From NCBI GenBank assembly GCA_963677825.2, contig CAXXEF010000001.1:2232001-2296000 (forward strand): 64,000 nt of DNA, in the 5' to 3' direction. The notes beneath the pieces were generated by a model that did no database searches, was not told the origin of the DNA, and saw only the letters and a list, made by a program, of their open reading frames with translations. Origin of the DNA: Sporobacter sp963677825. GTDB taxonomy: Bacteria > Bacillota > Clostridia > Oscillospirales > Oscillospiraceae. Every line of letters starts with the position of its first letter. Within the stretch, counting starts at the first letter, position 1. The position numbers and the translations under genes were made by a program. Below are positions 51,107 through 58,686 of this stretch, piece by piece.

Positions 51107-53173
51107 ATGAAACAAGCAAGACGAATAAGTCTCGGACGGCTGCGCAGGCGGCTGGGCAGCATATTAATGGCACTGTGCCTGATGTTGACGCTGCTACCGG
51201 TGATCGCGCCGCCGGCGCGGGCGGCGTATGACCTGGAGGTCTATGTGGACGCCGCGGGCGGCAGTGGCGGCGACGGGTCACAGGGCAGCCCGTATCAAAC
51301 GATCGGCGCGGCGATCACATATGCCGAGGGGCAAAGCGCAGCGGACCCGGCGATTTATATCGCCGCCGGTACATACACGGAAAACCTCACGATCACGCAA
51401 AGCATGAGCCTTATCGGTGCGGCCGCGGATACGACGATTATCGACGGCGCGTCTTCCGGCAGGGTCATCAACATAACCGATTCCAGCGCCAGCGTCACCT
51501 TAGAGAACCTGACCATCCAAAACGGCAAAGCACCCGACGGCGCCACCGCCGTCGCCGGCGGCAACGGCGGCGGAATTTTGTGCGCCGGTTCACTGACTAT
51601 TACGGATTGCGTCATAAAAAGCAACCGTGCAGGCAGCGGCGGCAATGGGAATCTAACCGGACAATACTCCTATGATGGCCCCGGCGGCGGCGGCGCTGGT
51701 GGCGGAATTTACTGTTCCGGTGCGTTGACGTTAACCGGCTGCACCATTTCGGATAATAACGCCGGCGTCGGCGGTCAAGGCGTATCGTCCTCCATGGGCG
51801 GCCTCATTGGTGCCACCGGCGGCTATGGCGGCGGCATTTGTAGCGCCGGGTTGTTGACAGTGACCGACTGCACTATTACGGGCAACAAGGCCGGCACCGG
51901 CGGGGAAGGCGGTTATAGCGGCAGCGGCGGCGGTACTGGCGGCACCGGCGGCGGCGGCGGTGGCATTCGCTGTCTCGGCACGACGGTGATCTCCGACAGC
52001 ACGATCATATCCAATACAGCCGGCACCGGCGGGCAGGGTAATGACGGCGGCGACGGCGGCACCGGCGGCAACGGCGGCGGCGTTAGCTGCAAGGTCGAAA
52101 TCAACATGACAGGTACGCGCATTGTTTCAAATACGGCCGGCAGCGGCGGCAGCGGCGACGACAGCGGCAGCGACGGCAGCGGCGGGAAGCGGGATTTGCT
52201 CAATGCGCAGTCTGGCAGCGCCGATAACAACTGGTGGGGCTCAAACAGCGGACCCACCTCTGATGATACAAATATGACCGTCAGTAAGTGGCTTGTTTTG
52301 AGTATCGCCACAAAAAGTATGATCGCTATAAACGGCACCGCGGGCGTTACAGCCAGTCTGGATAAAAACAATCTGGACGAAACAGTCCAGAGTGACATTA
52401 GTGGCGATATAAACTTTGACGCAACATCCGGCGCCGTCCGGCCGCGCACCGTTGCCATCGTCGACGCCAGTGCGGCGGCAGTCTACACAGCGCCGGCGTC
52501 GGCCGGGACAGCCACAATAACCGCAGCACTGGACAATGAGAGCGTCACGGCAACGGTGTCTGTCGAACAGATTGCAATTTTAGAAGACAGTATTTCGCTG
52601 ACTGCCAACAAATATCAGCAGTTTACGCTGACGCCCGTCAACGCCAGTGGGACGCTTACCTGGAGCGCCGTAAACTTGCCCGACGGCCTCAGCATAGACG
52701 CCGCGACGGGCGTAATCTCCGGCACGCCGACAGTGAGCGGTGATTCAACCGCGAACGTCACGCTGCTCGACACGAGAACCGACGTGACATTGACCGTGAC
52801 AAAAAGCATCGATTTTTATGTATATACGGCAAGCGGAAACGGCGCGTATCTCGTCGAGCCCGTGTCGGATGCCGCGTATACGGCGGGCGTGGCCGACGGG
52901 CTGATCCCGACCATGACGGTAAATAACGGCGTGACGGGCTTTACATACTTTGCCGCGGATATCAGTGCAGTGCAGGGACACGGCGGGGAAGAGACGGCGG
53001 TGTTCGTCCATTTGCGCGGCGGCGCGCAGATCGGCATGAGCTTTGTCGAGGCGGATTTTGAAAACGTCAGCCATATCGGCGCAGGCTTCAATGTGCAGGC
53101 GGGCGATGTGATCAAGGTTTATATTGTGGATGGGCTGGAAAACGGCATGTCCGGCAATCCAAACATTTTGTAG
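51107..53173 (+). CDS. Secreted glycine-rich beta-helix surface protein 2
   Basis: A 688-residue paralogue of the preceding protein, starting 22 bases after it with GGGGGAAGGATC before the ATG. The signal peptide (about 1-38) has an Arg-rich start. Glycine-rich repeats like GGGICSAGLLTVTDCTITGN form the helix (about 70-370), ended by DNNWWGSNSGP (about 373-383). A beta domain, an Ig-like domain (about 500-570: GTLTWSAVNLPDGLSIDAAT) and the same C-terminal module (578-688; GNGAYLVEPVSD ... NPNIL) follow. The repeat number differs from protein 1, as expected for a fast-changing surface repeat. No anchor motif of its own. Confidence 0.86.
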   Translation: MKQARRISLGRLRRRLGSILMALCLMLTLLPVIAPPARAAYDLEVYVDAAGGSGGDGSQGSPYQTIGAAITYAEGQSAADPAIYIAAGTYTENLTITQSMSLIGAAADTTIIDGASSGRVINITDSSASVTLENLTIQNGKAPDGATAVAGGNGGGILCAGSLTITDCVIKSNRAGSGGNGNLTGQYSYDGPGGGGAGGGIYCSGALTLTGCTISDNNAGVGGQGVSSSMGGLIGATGGYGGGICSAGLLTVTDCTITGNKAGTGGEGGYSGSGGGTGGTGGGGGGIRCLGTTVISDSTIISNTAGTGGQGNDGGDGGTGGNGGGVSCKVEINMTGTRIVSNTAGSGGSGDDSGSDGSGGKRDLLNAQSGSADNNWWGSNSGPTSDDTNMTVSKWLVLSIATKSMIAINGTAGVTASLDKNNLDETVQSDISGDINFDATSGAVRPRTVAIVDASAAAVYTAPASAGTATITAALDNESVTATVSVEQIAILEDSISLTANKYQQFTLTPVNASGTLTWSAVNLPDGLSIDAATGVISGTPTVSGDSTANVTLLDTRTDVTLTVTKSIDFYVYTASGNGAYLVEPVSDAAYTAGVADGLIPTMTVNNGVTGFTYFAADISAVQGHGGEETAVFVHLRGGAQIGMSFVEADFENVSHIGAGFNVQAGDVIKVYIVDGLENGMSGNPNIL
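51481..51548 (+). repeat. Near-identical DNA segment shared with 49227-49294
   Basis: Partner of the 68-base segment in the first beta-helix gene; 65 of 68 bases agree. Confidence 0.85.
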
Positions 53174-53182
53174 AGGTGCGGT

Positions 53183-54643
53183 ATGATGAAAAGCTTTAGA
53201 AAACTTACGGCCATGGGCTTGGTCGTCTTGATGCTCCTAGGCATGCTGAGCGTTTCGGTGCTGGCTGCCGGGGCTGTGACAATCAGCCTGAGCCGGACAT
53301 CCGGTTATGCCGGCAGCAGCGTGACCATCAGCGGTACGGCCGACGCCGGCCAGTGGGTCAGCATCAAGGCCGTGGACGAAGACGGGAGCATCGTCTACTT
53401 CAGCGCGACGGTCTGCGACAGCGCCGGGGCATATTCAGACAATTGGGTTGTCCCCAACGTCCAGTCGGACACGTTGCACATAATTGCCGGTTACGGCGGC
53501 GCCGTCGCAAGCGTGACCTTTACGGTTATAGGGGCCGGACCCAGTCCGTCGCCGTCGCCGGGTACGGATGACGACGATGAAGAAACGATCGTCATGACGG
53601 ACAACAGCGGCAACAACGCCATCGGGACCGTCAAGACAACCGGCCAATCAACGGTCCGGATCAACCGTGCATCGTTTGACGCATTTGCACAGATCAGTGA
53701 CGAAGAGGCCGTTGTGGATATGAATACCTGCGTCATCCGCTTTAGCGCGTCTACGATCGACGCCATCAGCGCCGCTGGCCCGGGCGATATCAGTCTGACG
53801 GTCCGAGAAGTGGATGCCGCCGCACTGGGCGCCGAGGCACAGGCCATGATCGGTACCCGGCCTGCGTTTGATTTTACACTGACGGCGGGAACAACACAGA
53901 TAACCCAGCTGGGCGGTACGGCTGTCGTCAGCATCCCGTATACCATCCGTTACGGAGAGGACGAAGATGCCATCGTCGTCTATGCTATCGACACGTCCGG
54001 TACGCTGCTGCCCATCCGCGGGCGGTATAACGCGCTGACCCAGACGGTGGAGGTGCCGCTAAAACACTTTTCCGTTTACGGCATCGGCTACCATAAGGTG
54101 ACGTTTGACGACGTCGTCGGGGCGGACTGGTATTACCACGCGGTTACGTTCTGCGCCGCGCGGGAGATTACGACCGGGACCGGCAACAAGCTGTTCAGCC
54201 CCGACGATCCGCTGACGCGCGGACAGCTCATCGTCATGCTGATGCGGGCGTTTGGTATCGAGCCCGACGCGGATATCGGTGATAACTTTGACGACGCGGG
54301 CGACGCTTATTATACGGGTTACTTGTCGGCAGCGAAGCGGTTGGGGATCTCGAACGGGGTCGGCAATAATCTTTTCGCGCCGGACAGACCGGTCAGCCGC
54401 CAGGATATGTTTACGCTTGTGTACCGTACGCTGAACGCGCTGGGAGAATGGCCGGAAGCGGACGGCGCGGGCCGCCTGTCCGACTTCAGCGATGCGGGAT
54501 TGGTTGCAGATTATGCGCAAGAGGCCATGGAAATGCTGTATAAGGCCGGCGTTATATCCGGCAGCGGCGGGGCACTTAATCCTTTGGATATGGCCGCGCG
54601 CGCCCAGATGGCAAAGGTGCTGTATAACATTCTCTCTATGTAA
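53183..54643 (+). CDS. S-layer homology (SLH) domain surface protein
   Basis: A 486-residue exported protein. A signal peptide (about 1-29, ending SVLAA) is followed by an Ig-like/bacterial carbohydrate-binding beta domain (about 30-115: VTISLSRTSGYAGSSVTISG), a Pro/Ser spacer (PSPSPSPG), an acidic stretch, and a central domain (about 135-300). Three SLH domains fill residues 308-486: GADWYYHAVTFCAAREITTG, AYYTGYLSAAKRLGISNGVG and YAQEAMEMLYKAGVISGSGG. SLH domains bind secondary cell-wall polymers. It starts nine bases after the second beta-helix gene with GAGGTG upstream, so it is very probably the wall anchor or partner of the two proteins before it. Confidence 0.9.
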   Translation: MMKSFRKLTAMGLVVLMLLGMLSVSVLAAGAVTISLSRTSGYAGSSVTISGTADAGQWVSIKAVDEDGSIVYFSATVCDSAGAYSDNWVVPNVQSDTLHIIAGYGGAVASVTFTVIGAGPSPSPSPGTDDDDEETIVMTDNSGNNAIGTVKTTGQSTVRINRASFDAFAQISDEEAVVDMNTCVIRFSASTIDAISAAGPGDISLTVREVDAAALGAEAQAMIGTRPAFDFTLTAGTTQITQLGGTAVVSIPYTIRYGEDEDAIVVYAIDTSGTLLPIRGRYNALTQTVEVPLKHFSVYGIGYHKVTFDDVVGADWYYHAVTFCAAREITTGTGNKLFSPDDPLTRGQLIVMLMRAFGIEPDADIGDNFDDAGDAYYTGYLSAAKRLGISNGVGNNLFAPDRPVSRQDMFTLVYRTLNALGEWPEADGAGRLSDFSDAGLVADYAQEAMEMLYKAGVISGSGGALNPLDMAARAQMAKVLYNILSM

Positions 54644-54690
54644 ATAGGACGATGCATAATAGATAAAGCTGTAACAATCGCGAAGAAAAC

Positions 54691-54722
54691 AAAACCCGAC
54701 GCTTTTTGTGTCGGGTTTTGTT
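54691..54722 (+). terminator. Terminator of the surface operon
   Basis: AAAACCCGAC-gctttttgt-GTCGGGTTTT followed by G TTAT; a 10-base-pair stem 47 bases after the SLH gene. Confidence 0.85.
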
Positions 54723-54747
54723 ATACTTGATGGTAAAATGCCAAAGA

Positions 54748-54776
54748 TTGACAGAACGCGGGATTCGGCTTATACT
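54748..54776 (+). promoter_or_regulatory. Promoter of the lipoprotein gene at 54829
   Basis: TTGACA and TATACT separated by exactly 17 bases, 52 bases before the start codon. Confidence 0.8.
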
Positions 54777-54828
54777 TTATCCATTGATGAATATGGCGGG
54801 TCGACTATGGGATAAGGAGGTACGGCGT

Positions 54829-55704
54829 ATGAAAAAGATAACACTGACGCTTGTGCTGGCGGTCATGCTGCTCTTTGTGTCCTGCGACATAAAGCAAGCG
54901 CCAGCAAACAGCACGGACGATAGCGCGACAGGTACCGTGACGCCGTCCACGCCAACAGAAAACGCAGAAGAGCCCGAGCTCTATTCGTTCTGGGAATCGA
55001 CGTATGAACAGATCATGGCCGAGTGGCAGCCGGCGCAGCGTTTTAACACGGATGAATATACGTACGGCATCGATGAGCTCAGCATTTCTCAAAATGATGA
55101 CGGTACATACACCGTTGCGTTTGTTTTCGGTACCGCGTTTAACCTCTATATTGGTGACTATTATCTCGACGAGGCTCGAGTCAAACTTTCGGGCCAATAT
55201 TATCCGGCTTTATTTTTAGACAAAGAGGCAGAACAGCAACTAGTACTTCAGGAATGGTCTCCTATAGGTTCGGAAACGATGAACGCAATCATTGGCCCGT
55301 ATCTCGCACATTATGAGTACGTTTGCAATGAAAAGCCGCAGGCGTTGTATTTTAAAACCCCGGAGCATCGAATCCTTGATATGCACGCAGAGCTTGTCGT
55401 AGACGACCCGTCGTTATATACGATCGAATACGGGGAGCCATATACATATGACGCAGAGAACTATACGCCAGTCAAGTTCGTTTTAGACGAATCCCTGGGG
55501 TGGATATGGACACAGGCAAAACTAACCGTTAACGATACGGAATATGAGGCTAATTTCGGACGCCGAGACGGCATTGACTATTTCGATTTTGAGCTGCCGG
55601 AAGGCGTCGATCTCGATTCTGGCTATACGTTTACACTCTGCTGTAAATATGTCGATATACAGCGGCAGGTCTTTGAAATAGATTTATCAGATGCGTCTGC
55701 TTAA
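54829..55704 (+). CDS. Lipoprotein of unknown function
   Basis: A 291-residue lipoprotein with lipobox FVSC (Cys about 19), a Thr/Ser/Pro-rich linker (about 24-50) and two beta-rich halves of about 110 residues each (for example YGIDELSISQNDDGTYTVAF and YGEPYTYDAENYTPVKFVLD). I do not recognise the family. GATAAGGAGG lies before the ATG at 54829; the longer open frame runs through the promoter. Monocistronic. Confidence 0.82.
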   Translation: MKKITLTLVLAVMLLFVSCDIKQAPANSTDDSATGTVTPSTPTENAEEPELYSFWESTYEQIMAEWQPAQRFNTDEYTYGIDELSISQNDDGTYTVAFVFGTAFNLYIGDYYLDEARVKLSGQYYPALFLDKEAEQQLVLQEWSPIGSETMNAIIGPYLAHYEYVCNEKPQALYFKTPEHRILDMHAELVVDDPSLYTIEYGEPYTYDAENYTPVKFVLDESLGWIWTQAKLTVNDTEYEANFGRRDGIDYFDFELPEGVDLDSGYTFTLCCKYVDIQRQVFEIDLSDASA

Positions 55705-55823
55705 GTGCGCGTAATTATTTGAAAACAGGTTGCAGCCATAATATGCCCCTGCCTCAATCAAGGGGCGGGGGCGCTAATTTTGCCGGTTCAAAACTCGGTC
55801 TTTTTCATGCTGTGCGCGTATGA

Positions 55824-55829
55824 TATAAT
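55824..55829 (+). promoter_or_regulatory. -10 box of fabI
   Basis: A perfect TATAAT 35 bases before the fabI start; the -35 position has only TTTTTC. Confidence 0.5.
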
Positions 55830-55863
55830 AGCCGCACCGATTAATGCAAAAAGGAGCGGACGC

Positions 55864-56634
55864 ATGGGAACGTTACTGCAAGATAAAAATATCGTCATTA
55901 TGGGCCTGAGAAACAAGTGGAGCATCGCGTGGGGGATCGCGCAAGCCGCGGCCGACGAGGGCGCGAATCTCATCTTTACCTGCCAGAGCGAGCGGGAGAA
56001 GGACGAAACGCAAAAGCTGACCGCGGAGCTCGGCACATTCGATGTACACATTTGCGACATCTCGTCTGACGAGGCGATTGCCGACGTGTTCGACGCGATC
56101 AAACAAAATACCGGCGTCATCCACGGTCTCGTGCATGCGATCGCGCACGCAAACCCCGAGGATCTCGCCAACGACTATGTCTATACGTCTCGCGACGGCT
56201 TCAGCCACGCGATGGACGTGAGCGTCTACTCGCTCGTCGCCGTGTGCCGCAAGGCGCAGGAGCTGATGACCGAGGGCGGCGGCATCCTCACGCTGACGTA
56301 TATGGGCGCCGAAAAGGTATTCCCGGGCTATAATGTGATGGGCGTCGCCAAAGCCGCGCTCGAAGCAAGTGTGCGCTACCTCGCGTCCGACCTTGGCCGC
56401 AAGGGCATCCGTGTAAACGCGATCTCGGCCGGACCGATCAAGACAATGTCGGCGCGCGGCGTTAAGAACTTCAATAATATCCTCAACGTCGTCGACGAAA
56501 AGTCGCCGCTGCGCCGCTGCGTGACGAAAGAAGACATCGGCGCGGCGAGCCTGTTCTATCTCAGCGATCTGTCCGCCGGCGTTACGGGCGAAGTAACCCA
56601 CGTCGACAGCGGCATCAACGTGATGGGGATTTAG
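55864..56634 (+). CDS. fabI: Enoyl-[acyl-carrier-protein] reductase (NADH), FabI type
   Basis: A 256-residue SDR-superfamily enzyme that makes the last reduction in each round of fatty-acid elongation. FabI features: the cofactor loop MGLRNKWSIAWGIAQAAAD (about 14-32) in place of the classical SDR glycine motif, the catalytic Tyr-x6-Lys pair in the segment YNVMGVAKAALEASVRYLAS, and AISAGPIKTMSARGVKNF (about 191-208). A triclosan-sensitive type. AAAAGGAG lies before the ATG at 55864. Monocistronic, with its own -10 box and terminator, separate from any fab cluster. Confidence 0.96.
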   Translation: MGTLLQDKNIVIMGLRNKWSIAWGIAQAAADEGANLIFTCQSEREKDETQKLTAELGTFDVHICDISSDEAIADVFDAIKQNTGVIHGLVHAIAHANPEDLANDYVYTSRDGFSHAMDVSVYSLVAVCRKAQELMTEGGGILTLTYMGAEKVFPGYNVMGVAKAALEASVRYLASDLGRKGIRVNAISAGPIKTMSARGVKNFNNILNVVDEKSPLRRCVTKEDIGAASLFYLSDLSAGVTGEVTHVDSGINVMGI

Positions 56635-56698
56635 TAGGCGAAAAGACGGTTTGTTTGATCTACATGCAAATATTTCACCACCCGTAACTAAACAAAAG

Positions 56699-56726
56699 AG
56701 CCCGCGCTATTCGGCGCGGGCTTAAT
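56699..56726. terminator. Terminator between fabI and the converging lipoprotein gene
   Basis: AGCCCGCGC-tattcg-GCGCGGGCT followed by TAATTTATT. Confidence 0.85.
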
Positions 56727-57665
56727 TTATTCTGAGTTTTCGTGAAGATCGTATTCTTCTGTTATGATCATTTCTCCGTCAGCAAGTTCTTTTATTGTCA
56801 CATGCCCAACGTAATTATCATTACTGGTAGCGCCCGGTTCGTAGCGAAGTTCATATTCTTTTACTAATGTTAATATTTCACCTTGCCAGAGATAGTACCC
56901 TTGGTAGTATCCGTCAGAATGTCGCTGATAAGCTGTAACATAATTAATGTCTTTAATGCGTTCTGTGGCTAGACAAGTTAAGCTGCTTGTTTCTTCTAAC
57001 GCTAAATTAGGAACAAACGCAAAATTTCCCTGATCCCAAAGCCAGTAAAAGGCCGGGGCATTTAAGGATGTTCCACCCTGATGTTTTCGCAGTTCAATAT
57101 CTAGATAGCCATCAAAATCCCAGTCATTGAGACTAAATCCGTAAGGCATCAAGGAATAATCGGGCGTTGAAGTTGCAATCCCTTTTATTTCCTGATGGAA
57201 TGACAGCTCTTCACATGAAATAGTTATGGATTCTATATGATTTTCTGCCCCTCCATAAATATTACTTTCCGAACTATCGCTGGGCGTATTGGATTGACCA
57301 TGGTAGCCCCTTAAATTGAAAACAAATTCCGGCATATCGTCACTGATTTTTGCTGTATATGTATAATCAATCGGCGTGATAAGATCCGTTGGTGTCGCTT
57401 CAACCTCAGGGACTGTAATACTAGGTGATGGGCTTGCTGCATGGCTAGGCTCTGGCTCTATACTTTCTATAGGCTCCTGAACGATTTCGGTATCTGTTGT
57501 TATAACTGGTGCAGGTTCTGCAGTCGAAGAAGATAGCGCAGTAGGCGCAGATGGAAAGGGCGCGGTGATGTCAGCAGAAGAGGTTTCTAAGCCACTATTT
57601 TTACAGGATATCAGCAGCGATGAAACAATAATAAATAGGGTGGCTGTTAGGAAAATCTTGCGCAC
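56727..57665 (-). CDS. Lipoprotein with Ca-binding-like loop
   Basis: A 312-residue lipoprotein with lipobox LISC (Cys about 21) and a long Ser/Thr/Pro/Glu linker (about 24-95). The mature domain contains LNDWDFDGYLDIELRKHQGG (about 180-199), an Asp-x-Asp-x-Gly-x-x-Asp loop like those of XAC2610/VCBS-type surface proteins that bind calcium. No enzymatic motif. It starts 39 bases after lgt on the same strand, so it may be cotranscribed with the enzyme that lipidates it; the AT-richer sequence suggests separate origin. Confidence 0.84.
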   Translation of the reverse strand: MRKIFLTATLFIIVSSLLISCKNSGLETSSADITAPFPSAPTALSSSTAEPAPVITTDTEIVQEPIESIEPEPSHAASPSPSITVPEVEATPTDLITPIDYTYTAKISDDMPEFVFNLRGYHGQSNTPSDSSESNIYGGAENHIESITISCEELSFHQEIKGIATSTPDYSLMPYGFSLNDWDFDGYLDIELRKHQGGTSLNAPAFYWLWDQGNFAFVPNLALEETSSLTCLATERIKDINYVTAYQRHSDGYYQGYYLWQGEILTLVKEYELRYEPGATSNDNYVGHVTIKELADGEMIITEEYDLHENSE

Positions 57666-57704
57666 TTTTGTCTCCTTGTGTTATAAAGCGATAATGACGA
57701 CATG

Positions 57705-58553
57705 TTATTCGCCTTTATCGTCCTCATCCGACGATGATTCGCCAGCCGACGCATCGTCTTTTTTGCACTCGGGTTTTTCGTCGTCCGACGGATCGGGGAC
57801 GGGGAGCGGGCGGCGGCGGAAGATGTCCGTTGCAAACAGCAGAACGCCGAGAACAAATATGAAAATTGAAATGAACTGCGACGTTGACAGCGGCCCGATG
57901 GCACCGCGGTAGTCCGCGCGGAAAAACTCGATGGCAAAGCGCCCCACGCTGTAGAGGATCAGATACAAGCCGCCGACGCGTCCGCGCGCGTGATCTTTAC
58001 GCGCATATAGCAGAAGCGCACCGGCGATCAGGAAATCGCCCGCACTCATGATCGGCTGCGTCGGGATCAGGCGTACGCCGTTGGGCGCAATATCGGAATG
58101 CGTGAAAATGATGCCGCAGGCACAATCAGTTTCCTGCCCGTAGCAGCAGCCCGCGAGCAGGCAGCCGATGCGCCCGAAGCCCTGCGCGAGCGCGACGGAC
58201 GGTGCGACCAGATCGAAATATTGGAGGAAACTGTACTTCTTGACGCGGCAGTAGATCATCATCGCGGCAACACCGCCGATGATGCCGCCGTAGACCACAA
58301 AGCCGTTGCCGGATATAATCAGCGCCGGGTCGGCGATAACGGCTTGGATGTCGACAATGACGTAAAGCAGCTTGGCACCAATAAAACCGAACAACATTAC
58401 CAGCAGCGCCAGCGAGTATACAGCGTCCTGGCTCAGTCCCTTGCGTTTGGCGCGAAAGACGGCGAGCAAAATTGCCGCAAGTACGCCGATGGCGATCATC
58501 AGCCCGTAGCCGTGGATCGTCATGCCGCCGATTTTAAGTATATCGTTATACAT
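57705..58553 (-). CDS. lgt: Prolipoprotein diacylglyceryl transferase
   Basis: A 282-residue membrane enzyme that attaches diacylglycerol from phosphatidylglycerol to the lipobox cysteine of lipoproteins. It has seven hydrophobic segments and the family signature GFGRIGCLLAGCCYG (about 125-139); the N-terminal HGYGLMIAIG carries the conserved His. The C-terminal 40 residues are an added Asp/Glu/Ser-rich cytoplasmic tail (DDEKPECKKDDASAGESSSD) unusual for the family. It should serve the five lipoproteins encoded in this window. Confidence 0.95.
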   Translation of the reverse strand: MYNDILKIGGMTIHGYGLMIAIGVLAAILLAVFRAKRKGLSQDAVYSLALLVMLFGFIGAKLLYVIVDIQAVIADPALIISGNGFVVYGGIIGGVAAMMIYCRVKKYSFLQYFDLVAPSVALAQGFGRIGCLLAGCCYGQETDCACGIIFTHSDIAPNGVRLIPTQPIMSAGDFLIAGALLLYARKDHARGRVGGLYLILYSVGRFAIEFFRADYRGAIGPLSTSQFISIFIFVLGVLLFATDIFRRRPLPVPDPSDDEKPECKKDDASAGESSSDEDDKGE

Positions 58554-58641
58554 AATTTCACCGTCCGTTTGAGGATGTCCATATTATATAATCGGCGAAT
58601 AAAAAAAGCAATGCAACAGGGGAAGGGCAGTTGAACCATGC

Positions 58642-58673
58642 AAAAGCCCCCGCAGTAATCTGCAGGGGCTTTA
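58642..58673 (-). terminator. Terminator of the BceAB-type operon
   Basis: Minus strand AAAGCCCCTGCAG-atta-CTGCGGGGGCTTT followed by TG, 14 bases after the permease stop codon; one G-T/C-A irregularity. Confidence 0.8.
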
Positions 58674-58686
58674 AGCGCGTGTTGAC

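Noticed and set aside
49300..52200. Glycine-codon-rich repeats that could be read as a CRISPR-like or tandem DNA repeat
   Set aside because: Repeat units vary in length and sequence, keep the reading frame and follow a beta-helix protein pattern; there are no constant repeats with unique spacers.
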